NCBI RefSeq assembly: GCF_002356315.1
Contig: NZ_AP018164.1
Location: 2,976,001-3,040,000, forward strand
Direction: 5' to 3'
From: Mycobacterium shigaense
Lineage (GTDB): Bacteria > Actinomycetota > Actinomycetes > Mycobacteriales > Mycobacteriaceae
DNA: 64,000 nucleotides
Every line of letters starts with the position of its first letter. Positions within the stretch are counted from its first letter, which is position 1. Shown here piece by piece: positions 16,633-25,863 of this stretch. Below the pieces are notes generated by a model that did no database searches, had not been told where the DNA came from, and saw nothing but the letters and a program-made list of their open reading frames with translations. The position numbers and the translations under genes are program-made.

Positions 16633-17814
16633 CTACCCAGCAGGGGAATAACTGCCCGCGTCTTGACGTGGTGCGGGCAGGCCCGGTGTTTGCTGGGCAA
16701 GCCGGTACACATCAATCAGCCGCACCAGATCGCTCGGCGTGACGATCCCGACCACTCTGCCCTCGTCCATGACGAGGGCGCGGCTGCGGGCGCCGATGGG
16801 TGCCATCCGCTGCAGCAGGTCACTCAGTGGTTCCTGCGGTGTCGCGGTCGGCACGCGGTCCAGCGGTAGCGCAATCTCGCGCACGCTGGTCGTGGCGCGC
16901 CGCCCAGGTGCAAGATCGCGAAGCTGGCGCAGTGTCACCAGTCCCACGATCGAACCGTCCCGCTCGGCGACGGGGTACGCCGAGTGCCGGTCTCCCAAGA
17001 CATACTGCTGAATGAAGTCCTCCACGGTGATCCATCCGGGGGCGGTGTGGGGTTGAGCCGTCATCGCGTCCGCAACGTGTACGCCGGTGAAAATTTGCCG
17101 ATTCGTGGCCTGAGCCTCCTCCTCCCGTGCGGCCGCGAAGATGAACCAGCCGATGAATGCCAACCAGACGCCTCCGACGAGGCCTCCCGCGAGAAACTCG
17201 GCGAGTCCCAACGTGATCAAGATGATGGCGACGACCCGCCCGGCATGCGCTGCCCCGACCGCGGCCCGCACGCTGTCGCCGTGTCGGCGCCACAGATAGG
17301 CACGCATCACGCGGCCGCCGTCCAACGGAGCACCGGGTAGCAGGTTGAACAGGCCCAGCACCAAATTGATGGTAGCCAACCACCAAGCCACGCTCACGAC
17401 GATGGCGGCGACCCTCATCTCGGCGAGCGTTATCGCCGCGACGGCGAAGACGGCGGACAGGACAAGGCTGGTGGCCGGTCCGGCAAATGCGATGCGAAAA
17501 GCGGCTTTTGGTGTCTTCGCTTCTCCGTCGAGAGTCGTCACACCGCCGAACAACCACAGCGTGACATCCCCCACGTCCACTCCCGTCCGGCGGGCAACGA
17601 CCGCGTGAGCGAGCTCGTGGGCCAACAGTGACGCCAACAGCACCACGGCGCCGCACGCACCAGCGAGCCAATAGACCGATCGCGAATAACCAGCGACGGC
17701 GTGCGGCAATGTAGTCGCCAGGCTCCACGTGAACAACCACAAGATCACTATCACGCTCCAGTGAACTTTCACGACGAACCCGGCAATTCTTCCGAGCGGT
17801 ATGGCCTCGGGCAC
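16633..17814 (-). CDS. Site-2-type (M50) membrane metalloprotease with CBS domains (Rv2625c-like)
   Basis: A 393-residue integral membrane protein. The zinc site HELAH is at residues 66-70 in the second transmembrane region, and the third ligand is in [10 protein letters not shown] (Asp165). The C-terminal ~140 residues hold two CBS domains, usually adenylate-sensing. Rv2625c in M. tuberculosis is a DosR-regulon member of the same design. The GTG start has GGAGG just upstream, which lies over the end of a 42-codon ORF, indicating coupled translation. Confidence 0.92.
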   Translation of the reverse strand: MPEAIPLGRIAGFVVKVHWSVIVILWLFTWSLATTLPHAVAGYSRSVYWLAGACGAVVLLASLLAHELAHAVVARRTGVDVGDVTLWLFGGVTTLDGEAKTPKAAFRIAFAGPATSLVLSAVFAVAAITLAEMRVAAIVVSVAWWLATINLVLGLFNLLPGAPLDGGRVMRAYLWRRHGDSVRAAVGAAHAGRVVAIILITLGLAEFLAGGLVGGVWLAFIGWFIFAAAREEEAQATNRQIFTGVHVADAMTAQPHTAPGWITVEDFIQQYVLGDRHSAYPVAERDGSIVGLVTLRQLRDLAPGRRATTSVREIALPLDRVPTATPQEPLSDLLQRMAPIGARSRALVMDEGRVVGIVTPSDLVRLIDVYRLAQQTPGLPAPRQDAGSYSPAG

Positions 17815-17818
17815 CTCA

Positions 17819-17947
17819 CTACCTCCGAATGCTATTCAAGGACAGCGCTTCCGACGCAGTCGATGTCCGGTCTGTCCCCTGACTAGTGACCGAGTGGCGG
17901 GGTTCGAGTACCAGACCACGATCCACGGCGTCGCGTGCGGTACCCAT
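17819..17947 (-). CDS. 42-residue leader-type small ORF upstream of the M50 protease
   Basis: An ATG at 17947 is preceded by AGGAGGG with ideal spacing. The frame encodes 42 mostly polar residues ([20 protein letters not shown] at its N-terminus) and ends 4 bp before the protease GTG, with the protease ribosome site inside its last codons. A strong DosR box lies 66 bp upstream of it, so it is likely the first ORF of the DosR transcript. No similarity recognised; regulatory leader or small protein are both possible. Confidence 0.55.
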   Translation of the reverse strand: MGTARDAVDRGLVLEPRHSVTSQGTDRTSTASEALSLNSIRR

Positions 17948-18012
17948 TGAGCCCTCCTGAGATACGGTTCGACCTGCACCCAAAAGTAGGGAACGCGCCC
18001 CACCCGGTACTA

Positions 18013-18026
18013 GGGCCGTTAGGCCT
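18013..18026. promoter_or_regulatory. DosR box for sORF / M50 protease / USP operon
   Basis: GGGCC-GTTA-GGCCT, a near-palindromic 5-4-5 site, 66 bp upstream of the 42-codon ORF and about 200 bp upstream of the protease start. Confidence 0.65.
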
Positions 18027-18077
18027 TCGCCCCGCAGCCAATGGACCTGTCTGCAGGTGCGCCGGATTTTGCGGCGC

Positions 18078-18764
18078 TTACCGACCCGGATCGCCAAGCG
18101 ATTGCGCCACGGGACGTAACGGTGTCGGGCTCGCGTAGTGTGGCCGCTCGGCGTGCCGCTTGATCCCCAGTAACAGTGCTCGCGTCCCCAATGCAATCAG
18201 CGGCCTGAGCAGCTCCACCACGAATACTTCACCCGGGTGACGTAGGCCGATTCGAGCACGGACGAGCAGTCGAACCCGGTCCTCCCAATGCGGCTGAAGA
18301 TGGAATGACCATACGGCGTCGCGGCTCAGATCTGGCCGTGTCGCCGTGAGCACAAGGTACTTTTCGGGCACGATCTCAACGACGTTGAACGTCATGCCGT
18401 CGGGTAAACCCATCCAGTCGGCAGCGGCCAGGCTGACGCGATCCCCGACTTCCAGCCGCGTTACCGGCACCGCACCGGAATTGTGGCCGCCGACAGCGGC
18501 ACGGCCCTCGGCACCCCCATCGCCGTTGACCGCGCCTTTCCTGCGCAAGACTTTCAGCAGTAGCGGCCAGACCTCGGACAGCGTGGCATCGATGTAAACC
18601 GCCTCGGTTGACTGAATCGCCGGATCGCCGGCCAAGCTGTCGCCGGGCAGCGCCATCTGACTCTCGGACTTGGTCGAGCCCCAATTTCGGTAGTAGCGCC
18701 GCGCGCCAAACAACAGCGCGAGCATTGCCGCTGTCTCACCGACGGTTCGTGTCACGTTCGCCAT
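18078..18764 (-). CDS. SRPBCC-family protein with N-terminal membrane-like segment
   Basis: A 228-residue protein. The N-terminus has a short hydrophobic segment (ETAAMLALLFGARRYY). From about residue 50 a START/SRPBCC-like ligand-binding domain begins: YIDATLSEVWPLLLKV, then a VGDRVSLAAADW region, and a VWSFHLQPH strand. Ligand unknown; the family binds hydrophobic molecules. It lies on the same strand as, and downstream of, the DosR-like regulator, but has its own DosR box 37 bp before its start. Confidence 0.75.
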   Translation of the reverse strand: MANVTRTVGETAAMLALLFGARRYYRNWGSTKSESQMALPGDSLAGDPAIQSTEAVYIDATLSEVWPLLLKVLRRKGAVNGDGGAEGRAAVGGHNSGAVPVTRLEVGDRVSLAAADWMGLPDGMTFNVVEIVPEKYLVLTATRPDLSRDAVWSFHLQPHWEDRVRLLVRARIGLRHPGEVFVVELLRPLIALGTRALLLGIKRHAERPHYASPTPLRPVAQSLGDPGR

Positions 18765-18800
18765 GCCGCCAGTCTGGGCAAAAGCTGCGGCACCCCACCA

Positions 18801-18814
18801 GGGTCTATGGTCCT
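18801..18814. promoter_or_regulatory. DosR box for the SRPBCC gene
   Basis: On the minus strand AGGAC-CATA-GACCC, 37-50 bp upstream of the start at 18764. Confidence 0.7.
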
Positions 18815-18848
18815 CAGGAGCAACGAATGTCGCAGCCGCGTCAGACGA

Positions 18849-19466
18849 TCACCAAAAGTTCCAACCACCGTCACGGGGCGCGTGCGCTTTGGATATCAGC
18901 ATCCACAGGCATTCGCGAAACGCCTTGTCATCGAGACGCATCTGATCAGCGATCTGGCCGCCGCCGCTGCCCGTAGCGAGCAGGCGCAAGAGATCGCCTT
19001 CCTGTTCGGTCAATGTCAGACCAGTGCCCCAGTACTCCTCATGTACGCGGCCGCCCAGCCACGCAGTGGCAATCCCGGTGTCGAGGAGGAACTCACCAGC
19101 GGCCGCACCCTTGATGGCGGCAAGCATCTCAACGCCCTTGGCGTTCCGGACGATCCAACCGCAAGCGCCTGCTTGGACCGCGCTGACCATGAGCTCGGGC
19201 GAGCCGAAAGAGGTAAAGATCACGCATCGCAACATCGGCACCTGGGGACGCAGTTGCCAACACAAATCGAACCCATTGCCGTCGGGCAGCCGATCGTCGA
19301 GCAGCGCCACGTCGGGCGTGCAGCGCGGTATCTGCGCCATTGCCTGGTTGACCCCCGCGGCCTGCCCGACCAGTTCCAATTCGGCGTCGCTTTCCACCAA
19401 CTCACGGAGCGAGCGGCGGACGATGTTGTCCTGGACCACGAGAAAGACGCAGAGTCTCCGTGTCAC
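18849..19466 (-). CDS. Degenerate DosR-like (NarL/LuxR-type) response regulator
   Basis: A 205-residue homolog of DosR. The phosphoacceptor region LLDDRLPDGNG retains the Asp equivalent to Asp54, and Thr82 is kept (VIFTSFGS). However, the N-terminal acidic pair of DosR (LVDDHEVVRR) reads LVVQDNIVRR here, and the receiver Lys104 position is Arg (WIVRNAKG). In the DNA-binding domain LTEQE and QIADQM are recognisable, but the recognition helix EKTVKNYV is replaced by DKAFRECL, and the last helix is short. Phosphorylation and DNA binding are both doubtful. It is divergent from a DosS-like sensor. Possible pseudo-regulator or decaying paralog. Confidence 0.8.
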   Translation of the reverse strand: MTRRLCVFLVVQDNIVRRSLRELVESDAELELVGQAAGVNQAMAQIPRCTPDVALLDDRLPDGNGFDLCWQLRPQVPMLRCVIFTSFGSPELMVSAVQAGACGWIVRNAKGVEMLAAIKGAAAGEFLLDTGIATAWLGGRVHEEYWGTGLTLTEQEGDLLRLLATGSGGGQIADQMRLDDKAFRECLWMLISKAHAPRDGGWNFW

Positions 19467-19605
19467 GAACAGGACCTCCCCAACTTTCCGCCAGGCTGAA
19501 CCGGTGCGCGACGATACAACCAGCTAACCGGGTCCTGGCGTGGTTTCGGTCCTGTCGTATCTATACCGCAAACGTCACCGTAGGTCCGACGAGACACTCC
19601 AGATA

Positions 19606-19619
19606 GGGCCGTTCGGCCC
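19606..19619. promoter_or_regulatory. Perfectly palindromic DosR box
   Basis: GGGCC-GTTC-GGCCC, exact inverted half sites, 140 bp upstream of the DosR-like start (19466) and 288 bp upstream of the DosS-like start (19907). Confidence 0.7.
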
Positions 19620-19770
19620 CAACTAAACCGGCTGCGCGCGCCCGCCGGGAGCAAACGGTCACGGTCCCGGTTGCGCCGTCTTTGCTCACCCGCGAGCCTC
19701 AAGGTTCGCCGAGCCGGTGGCAAACGCCGCATCCGCAGCTCGCGGTTCGAGCATATCGTCAGGCCACCGT

Positions 19771-19790
19771 CGTTACGGTTATCCGTAACG
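19771..19790. promoter_or_regulatory. 20-bp inverted repeat, possible operator or hairpin
   Basis: CGTTACGG-TTAT-CCGTAACG has two perfect 8-bp arms around 4 bases. It lies 117 bp before the DosS-like start and does not resemble a DosR box. It may be an operator for another regulator. Confidence 0.5.
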
Positions 19791-19906
19791 ATTCACGGCT
19801 CGGGAGACCGGATTTTTGATCTAAACCTTAACGGTCGCAACGGAGTAGCATTCGCACTGCGCGGGTTGAATACCCAGCCTGCGGACATCGCTAACGCCGG
19901 AATGTC

Positions 19907-21646
19907 ATGCACGGAAACGAGGCGATAGCGGCGCACGAGAGGTGCCGACCGGTGGCCGGTGAGGATAGGGAATCGGCGTTTGCTGATCTAGGCAAACCCG
20001 AGCTGGTGGGCCGCCTGCATCGACAACTCGATGAACTGCTGGCCGCCCGTGACCAGATGGAACAGCTACTGCAGGCCATCATCGAGATCGGTTCTCATGT
20101 CGATCTGGACGCGACGCTGCGCCGGATCGTCGCAGCGGCGATAGATCTGACCGGGGCAAACTACGGAGCGCTGGCCACCCGCGACGATGATGGCCGGATC
20201 GTTACGTTTGTGCACGCCGGAATGGCAGCGGACACCGTGCGAGAGATCGGGCGCCTGCCGGTCGGTAAAGGCGTTCTGGGCCTTGCGCTTCGGCCCGCCG
20301 AGGTGCTGCGCCTCGACGATATGAATATGCATCCGGCGGCGGTCGGCTTTCCCGAGCATCATCCCCCCATGCGCGCCTTCCTCGGGGTCCCCATCGCCAT
20401 CCGCGGGGCAGTCTTCGGCACCTTGTATGTCACCGACGATCGCCCCGGACGAGTCTTCACCGACTCCCATGAGACGGCCGTGAACGCGCTGGCATCAGCG
20501 GCGGCCGTGGCAATCGATAACGCGCAACTGTTTGATCGGCTGCGGGCGTCGGCAGCTTGGATTCAGGCCAGCCGAGAGATCACCACCGCGTTGCTGTCGG
20601 GCGCCGACCCGGACTCGGGCATACTGCGGTTGATCGCCGAGCGCGCGATGGAGCTGACCGAGGCCGAGCAAGCGATTCTGCTTGTTCCTGCCTTGACGGA
20701 CGGCGACCCGGACGACACCGACGCGTTGGTGGTGGCCACTGCGGTCGGCGTGCACGCCGACGACGTGATCGGTCAACAGGTACCCATCAGCGATTCCACT
20801 AGCGGGACTGTCTTCCGCACTGGAACGCCGGTGATCACGGATTCCTTGCGGCACCCCATCCCGGCGTTCACCGACGTGGGACAGCGCCCAGCGATTGTAT
20901 TTCCCTTACGCACACGTGACGGCATCACCGGCGTGATCGCGGTCGCGCGCAACATAGATTCGGCTCCCTTCGACCCGAGCTATCTGGACTCGGTCGGCGA
21001 TTTCGCAGCGCACGCGGCAGTGGCACTGCAGCTGGCCACCAACCGTGACCGCGAACGGGAACTAGGCATCCTGGCGGACCGTGAACGCATTGCGCATGAG
21101 CTGCATGACCACGTCATCCAGCGGTTATTCGCCGCGGGTCTGGACCTGCAGGGTGCGCTCGCGCGGTCGCGGTCACCTGAGATGACTGATCGCCTCACCG
21201 CCGCGGTCGACAATTTGCAAAGCACCATCGGAGACATCCGCGCGGCCGGCTTCAGGCTCGGCGCCCGCTCCGGACCCAGCAAGACCTTAGCCCATCGCAT
21301 GCGGCAGCTGGTCGCCGAGCTGACCGCAGGCCAGGATGTCGCCGTCACCGTACAGACAAGCGGGACGCTGGCCTCGGTCGGCAGCGAACTCGCCGAGCAC
21401 GCCGCAGCAGTCACCGCCCAGGCGATCAGCAATGCAATGCGCGATCCGAGCGCCTCCCGCCTTACCGTAGCGGTCACCGCCGGCGACATGTTCGTCCTCG
21501 AGATCATTGACGACGGCGACGGCCAGCGACACGGCGACCTGACCGACCTGCACCACCGCGCTGAACAACTTGGTGGCACCTGCCGAATCGCTGCGCCGCC
21601 CGACGGCGGAACCCACGTGACTTGGGCGACGCCGCTCACCAGTTAG
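19907..21646 (+). CDS. DosS/DosT-like GAF-domain heme sensor histidine kinase, ATPase part eroded
   Basis: A 579-residue protein with the DosS layout: GAF-A (~60-205), GAF-B (~225-380), dimerisation/His domain and ATPase domain. GAF-A keeps FPEHHPPMRAFLGVPI, which contains the proximal heme His of DosS, and FGTLYVTD with the distal Tyr. The phosphoacceptor His is kept (ELHDHVIQRLFA). In the ATPase the N-box is SNAMRD where DosS has SNAVRH, the G1 box is DDGDG, and the glycine-rich lid GSGLTNL is shortened to GDLTDL. It probably senses O2/NO/CO; kinase activity is uncertain. Confidence 0.88.
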   Translation: MHGNEAIAAHERCRPVAGEDRESAFADLGKPELVGRLHRQLDELLAARDQMEQLLQAIIEIGSHVDLDATLRRIVAAAIDLTGANYGALATRDDDGRIVTFVHAGMAADTVREIGRLPVGKGVLGLALRPAEVLRLDDMNMHPAAVGFPEHHPPMRAFLGVPIAIRGAVFGTLYVTDDRPGRVFTDSHETAVNALASAAAVAIDNAQLFDRLRASAAWIQASREITTALLSGADPDSGILRLIAERAMELTEAEQAILLVPALTDGDPDDTDALVVATAVGVHADDVIGQQVPISDSTSGTVFRTGTPVITDSLRHPIPAFTDVGQRPAIVFPLRTRDGITGVIAVARNIDSAPFDPSYLDSVGDFAAHAAVALQLATNRDRERELGILADRERIAHELHDHVIQRLFAAGLDLQGALARSRSPEMTDRLTAAVDNLQSTIGDIRAAGFRLGARSGPSKTLAHRMRQLVAELTAGQDVAVTVQTSGTLASVGSELAEHAAAVTAQAISNAMRDPSASRLTVAVTAGDMFVLEIIDDGDGQRHGDLTDLHHRAEQLGGTCRIAAPPDGGTHVTWATPLTS

Positions 21647-21683
21647 GGGTGCCGGCCGTCGGTTGACGGCGGCCAATCATGGC

Positions 21684-22562
21684 CTATTGAAATGACGCCG
21701 CGTGGACAACGGGACCACCCGGAATACCCTGGGGCTCATCGGGTGTCGCCGCCTTGGACTCGCGGGTCAAAAACGTGGTCAACTCTCCGATCGCGTTCAT
21801 CAATGGAGCCGGAAAGACGATCGTGGTGTTTTTCTCCACCCCGAGTTCCAGCAGCGTCAGCAGGTTTCTCAGCTGCAGGGCCAGCGGGTGCCGCATCATG
21901 ATGTCCGACGCGTCGCCGAGCGCGGCTGCAGCGCGCGCTTCGCCTTCCGCGGCAATGATTTTGGCGCGCTTTTCGCGCTCGGCCTCGGCTTCGCGTGCCA
22001 TTGCGCGCTTCATGCTGTCCGGAAGCTGGATGTCCTTGAGCTCGACCAAGGTCACCTCCACGCCCCATTCCACCGTGGTGGTATCGAGGATTTGGCGGAT
22101 GCTGCCATTGATCTTTTCCGTCTGTGCCAGCACCTCGTCGAGGGAATGTTGCCCGACAACGTTACGCAGGGTGGTCTGCGCGATCTGGTTGATGGCGGTG
22201 TTGACGTTTTCGATGACGACGACGGATTTGCGCGCATCGACGACACGGAAGTAAGCAACCGCGGCTATGTCGACGCTCACGTTGTCGCGAGTGATGATGC
22301 CCTGCGACTGGATCGGCATGGTCACGATGCGTAGCGAAACCCGCCACAGGCGATCGATAATCGGGATGATCAGTCGCAGCCCGGGCTCGCGCACCCCGAT
22401 GACTCGCCCGAGGCGAAAGTGCACACCGCGCTGGTATTGCTGCACCACTCTGATCGAGGCGGCTACCACGACGACGACAAAACCGACAACCAACGCGATT
22501 CCAGCAGCCTGGCTCACGATGACCACCTCGATCCAACTCGGCGGGCTGCGTTGCGATGACAT
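21684..22562 (-). CDS. Slipin/stomatin-type SPFH membrane protein
   Basis: A 292-residue protein with one N-terminal transmembrane helix ([19 protein letters not shown]) followed by an SPFH/prohibitin domain ([28 protein letters not shown]) and a coiled-coil [19 protein letters not shown] stretch. Such proteins organise membrane microdomains and regulate proteases or ion channels. The open frame runs to 22706; the ATG at 22562 is taken because a DosR box lies 46 bp upstream. A later GTG near 22520 is also possible. It converges with the DosS-like gene. Confidence 0.82.
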   Translation of the reverse strand: MSSQRSPPSWIEVVIVSQAAGIALVVGFVVVVVAASIRVVQQYQRGVHFRLGRVIGVREPGLRLIIPIIDRLWRVSLRIVTMPIQSQGIITRDNVSVDIAAVAYFRVVDARKSVVVIENVNTAINQIAQTTLRNVVGQHSLDEVLAQTEKINGSIRQILDTTTVEWGVEVTLVELKDIQLPDSMKRAMAREAEAEREKRAKIIAAEGEARAAAALGDASDIMMRHPLALQLRNLLTLLELGVEKNTTIVFPAPLMNAIGELTTFLTRESKAATPDEPQGIPGGPVVHAASFQ

Positions 22563-22607
22563 CACACCGACAGCCCTAACACTAGATCGCTCAAAGTCGC
22601 CAGGCAC

Positions 22608-22621
22608 CGGCCATAGGTCCC
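22608..22621. promoter_or_regulatory. DosR box for the slipin gene
   Basis: Minus strand GGGAC-CTAT-GGCCG, 46 bp upstream of the slipin ATG at 22562 and just past the stop of the acyltransferase gene. Confidence 0.7.
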
Positions 22622-22662
22622 TACCTACCCGGTCCAACGACCTTGCGGCGGCGCAGAATAGA

Positions 22663-24084
22663 TCACCGTGCGGCACCGTCAGGAAGCAAACCCAGGGCGG
22701 ATTCAAGCTCGACCAGAGACAGCTCGGTAAGCGGTATCAAGCGGTCGATGTCGGGCACCGCCTTGCGGTCCGCCGCGTAACCGAATCCGACGCGGTCGGA
22801 ATAGGAGCAGGTCGTGACGTTGAGGGCCATTCCGTCGTACACCGTCGACACCGGGTAAATCTCCTCGATATGCGCACCGTTCCAATACATTTCGCGCTGC
22901 GGCCCGGGAACGTGCGAGATGGGCAGATTGAAGCCGGTACGTACTTTCGGGGTGAACGGCAGCAGCGGGGCTACGACGGTCGCGGCGATGCTTCCCGCAT
23001 TCGTCAGCAGCGACGCCGCCGAGCCACGTTTGGCGACCCAGCGCTTTCCCTCCGACATCGATCGGTGAATCACATCCAGCCGCGCTAGCGGATCGTCCAC
23101 GTTGGTTCCCAACGGGCACAGCCAAAGACCGAACATGTTGCCCTGTTGGCCATCTCGCGGATCGGATTCCCGATCGCGCAGGGTGATCGGGCAGACACCG
23201 ACCACCGACTGGCCGGGCAGTTCACCGCGATCGTCCAGCCATCGGCGCATCACCCCGGCGATCATCGCGGTTATTACGTCGTTGCCGCTGACAGCCGCCG
23301 CCTGTCCCACGGCCTGGATGCGATCCTTCGCCCAACTTCCCGCGCACACCGCGCGCTCTGCGCTCAGGCGGCCGTTGACCCGCGTATACGGCGCTGCGAA
23401 AGGCAGCACGGTCGTGTGCCCGACCAGGCTGTCGATCAGCGTCGACAGCTCGCCCGTGACGACTCGCTGTATCAGGTCGACGCCCGACGCGGTCGTGTCA
23501 ATCACAGTTCGTATCGGCGCGAACAGATGGGTGAGTAATCCGGTCGTGGCGCTCGACGGCGCGGATTGCTCGCGGCGGTCGGCATAGAAGGGCGGCATCG
23601 ACCGACGTTTCGGGTCGCTGCTGAGCGCGTCGGCGATCATCCGGAGACCGGCGACACCGTCGATCAGGGTGTGATGCACCTTGATGTAGAAGGCGAACCG
23701 GTCGTCGTCGACGCCATCGATCAGATAAGCCATCCACATCGGCCCGGACCGGTCGAGACGCTCGGCATGCAACTCGCCGATCAACCGCCAGAACCCGTCT
23801 CGGCCACCAGAGACCGTGCGGCGCGAGAAATGTCGATTCACATCCACATCGACGCTATCCCGCCACACCCAGATCCCACCGGTATCCAATCCGCGATGCG
23901 GATATCTGCGCAGCCGGGGATCTATCGATTGATTTCCGGCCAGCGTCTCGCGATACAGTTCATCGACATAGCGCGGGCCGCTGTGCGCGGGGGGCGACAG
24001 GATCAGCACGGCGCCGGCATGCATGGGGCTGGACACCATTTCGGCCGCCATCATCGCGGCGTCCAGCGGGTCCATCGGTTTCAT
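22663..24084 (-). CDS. Wax ester synthase / diacylglycerol acyltransferase (WS/DGAT)
   Basis: A 473-residue acyltransferase of the triacylglycerol synthase family. The active-site motif HHTLIDG is at residues 137-143, the PLD motif is at the N-terminus (MDPLDAAM), and the C-terminal [10 protein letters not shown] motif is present. It makes storage triacylglycerol or wax esters from acyl-CoA. The best-known DosR-induced member is Rv3130c (tgs1). The gene follows a hydrolase by 15 bp on the same strand, so both should be read from the DosR box at 25384. Confidence 0.93.
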   Translation of the reverse strand: MKPMDPLDAAMMAAEMVSSPMHAGAVLILSPPAHSGPRYVDELYRETLAGNQSIDPRLRRYPHRGLDTGGIWVWRDSVDVDVNRHFSRRTVSGGRDGFWRLIGELHAERLDRSGPMWMAYLIDGVDDDRFAFYIKVHHTLIDGVAGLRMIADALSSDPKRRSMPPFYADRREQSAPSSATTGLLTHLFAPIRTVIDTTASGVDLIQRVVTGELSTLIDSLVGHTTVLPFAAPYTRVNGRLSAERAVCAGSWAKDRIQAVGQAAAVSGNDVITAMIAGVMRRWLDDRGELPGQSVVGVCPITLRDRESDPRDGQQGNMFGLWLCPLGTNVDDPLARLDVIHRSMSEGKRWVAKRGSAASLLTNAGSIAATVVAPLLPFTPKVRTGFNLPISHVPGPQREMYWNGAHIEEIYPVSTVYDGMALNVTTCSYSDRVGFGYAADRKAVPDIDRLIPLTELSLVELESALGLLPDGAAR

Positions 24085-24099
24085 TGAGTCCTCGACAAC

Positions 24100-25347
24100 C
24101 TACGCGGGCCGGTCCCGCCACGTGCCAGTTCCGTCCAATAATCCCGACTGCTTGAGCGCATCCCAGACGAAGTTCTGCACGGGTTGCGAGCGGAAGAATC
24201 CGGTGTGGCCACCCGGATACCACACGATTTCCGGCTTGCCCCAGTGCTCCCACAGCCGAATCACCTGCTCGCGTGGGTGCACCACGCGGTCGGCGATCCC
24301 GGCGTAGATGAAGCGACCCGCCATCGGCACGAGCGGTGTCAGCGACAGCGGCGACATCATTCGCCCGATGGATTCGGCCAATATCATCGTGTCACGGCGC
24401 GGATCATCGACACCGAGCCCCGAATGACGTCCCAGCAATTCGACCAGGTCGGCCACCGGGACGCCCAGGATCGCGCAGGTCAGACCCTTGTCGAGGCTGG
24501 CGACCAACGCCGCGATGTAGCCGCCGAGCGAAAGGCTGTTCAGTCCCATCGGCGACTGGGGCTCCTGCAGCCGGATCCAGGACAAGAGCCGCCGGATATC
24601 CCACACGGCCTGCGCGGTGGCATGCACATCGTCGAGGACATCCTCCCCGGGGAACACCGCGCCCTTTGGCAAGTCATGCGACCGCGGACCGTGCATCGGC
24701 AGGACCGGCATGACGACATTCAGGCCGAGTTCGTCATGCAGTTTCCAGGCGCGGAACAAAGCGAGATCTAATGCCGCGCGACCCATCTCGGTCCCATGGA
24801 TGCAGACGAGCCAAGGACGCGGTTGCGGATGGCGGAGCAGCAATGCGTACTCGCGGTTGTTCGCGGTATAACTCCGCCAGCGCTCCGCGCCCGGTTCGCC
24901 CGGACGGGGTGCGTACCCGCTGTCGAAAAAAATCCGGTAGAACGACCGTCTGCGCCCCTTGACCTTTCGGACGGTGACATCATGCAGCACGGGTGGTTTG
25001 GCGAAGAAGCCTTTGGGCTTGTCCAGCCAACCCCTGTTCCCGTAGAACTCGACTGCGGCACTCACTTCGCGGGTAATGCGTTCGAAGGCATCCGGACGGC
25101 TGACCGGGCGGCGGGTTTTCAGGCCCAGCAAGACGATCTCGTCGCGGAAGGCCTGCGCCGCCAGGGCGATGGTGGGTCGGGCGATCGGAAGTTCGTCCGG
25201 CGCCTTGCCCAGGTAGTCGCGCCAGGATCGAGCGTAGTACTGGCCCGTATGCACGAAGGGGGTAATCGCATCGGCCAGGCCACCGCCCGGGGCTCGCCGA
25301 TCAGGAGCGCCCGGTCCCTGGGGGTCTTCGCTGGCATGCGTCGCCAT
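24100..25347 (-). CDS. Alpha/beta-hydrolase, long-form lipase/esterase-like
   Basis: A 415-residue hydrolase. The nucleophile elbow is SLSLGGY; the acid is likely Asp in YAGIADRVVHP, and the His is in YPGGHTGFF. The oxyanion region is VCIHGTEMG. The N-terminal ~130 residues form an extra helical region. It sits upstream of the WS/DGAT gene, so a role in providing or recycling acyl groups for storage lipid is plausible, though the substrate is unknown. A perfect DosR box lies 37 bp before the start. Confidence 0.85.
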   Translation of the reverse strand: MATHASEDPQGPGAPDRRAPGGGLADAITPFVHTGQYYARSWRDYLGKAPDELPIARPTIALAAQAFRDEIVLLGLKTRRPVSRPDAFERITREVSAAVEFYGNRGWLDKPKGFFAKPPVLHDVTVRKVKGRRRSFYRIFFDSGYAPRPGEPGAERWRSYTANNREYALLLRHPQPRPWLVCIHGTEMGRAALDLALFRAWKLHDELGLNVVMPVLPMHGPRSHDLPKGAVFPGEDVLDDVHATAQAVWDIRRLLSWIRLQEPQSPMGLNSLSLGGYIAALVASLDKGLTCAILGVPVADLVELLGRHSGLGVDDPRRDTMILAESIGRMMSPLSLTPLVPMAGRFIYAGIADRVVHPREQVIRLWEHWGKPEIVWYPGGHTGFFRSQPVQNFVWDALKQSGLLDGTGTWRDRPA

Positions 25348-25383
25348 AACGGCACGCTAACAACTGCGCCGAGCCGGAGCGTA

Positions 25384-25397
25384 GGGACCAAGGGCCC
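25384..25397. promoter_or_regulatory. DosR box for hydrolase-WS/DGAT operon
   Basis: GGGAC-CAAG-GGCCC, both halves perfect, 37 bp before the minus-strand start at 25347. Confidence 0.78.
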
Positions 25398-25448
25398 GCC
25401 GGTCGCCACGAAAGTCCTTGACTGACAACACCGAACATTACTTCGATC

Positions 25449-25484
25449 GGGACATATGACCACGGCCGAAAGGACCTTAGTCAC
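25449..25484. promoter_or_regulatory. Tandem DosR boxes for the 86-residue protein gene
   Basis: GGGAC-ATAT-GACCA (25449-25462) and AGGAC-CTTA-GTCAC (25471-25484) are centred 22 bp apart, i.e. two helical turns, on the same face of DNA. They lie 93 bp upstream of the start at 25577. Confidence 0.68.
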
Positions 25485-25576
25485 TCGTTCGGATAGCCCG
25501 CCCGTCGTACGGTCGATGCATCTGCAAATGCCAACGTCGGCTTTGACACCATGAGCTACTGACCAGGAGTGGAACC

Positions 25577-25837
25577 ATGACGGAGGCACCCGAAAAGACT
25601 GAGCCGCGCTGGGCCGAACTTTCTGACGACGTACTTGAATCGGTCGAAACCGCCCGCAAGCAGGCGATCGAGGCGGCACGCAAGTTCGTCGACCAGATCA
25701 GTCCCGTGTTGCCGGAACAGTCGCGACGTAAGACCGTGGTCGACGCTGCACTGGACCTGGCCGAGGAGTTGGTCACCGCGCGCATCCAGTTTTTCCGCAG
25801 CGTGGTGCACAGCACCAGTGAGGTGGCGACCAAGTAA
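25577..25837 (+). CDS. Small helical protein of unknown function, DosR-box linked
   Basis: An 86-residue, mostly alpha-helical, charged protein (VLESVETARKQAIEAARKFV, then KTVVDAALDLAEELVTARIQ). AGGAG sits 7 bp before the ATG. The heptad-like spacing suggests a helical hairpin or coiled coil. I do not recognise the family. Tandem DosR boxes upstream and a hairpin downstream indicate a monocistronic hypoxia-induced unit. Confidence 0.75.
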   Translation: MTEAPEKTEPRWAELSDDVLESVETARKQAIEAARKFVDQISPVLPEQSRRKTVVDAALDLAEELVTARIQFFRSVVHSTSEVATK

Positions 25838-25863
25838 GCCCGTCTCAATGCTCGACTGATTCA

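Larger units (their letters stand above)
19467..19906. other. 440-bp divergent intergenic region between DosR-like and DosS-like genes
   Basis: It holds a perfect DosR-type palindrome (19606-19619) and a separate 20-bp inverted repeat (19771-19790). AT content is higher around 19790-19860. No ORF with convincing features was found. Confidence 0.6.

Noticed and set aside
22562-22706. N-terminal extension of the slipin
   Set aside because: Would overlap the WS/DGAT gene and run across the DosR box; extension has no SPFH features.
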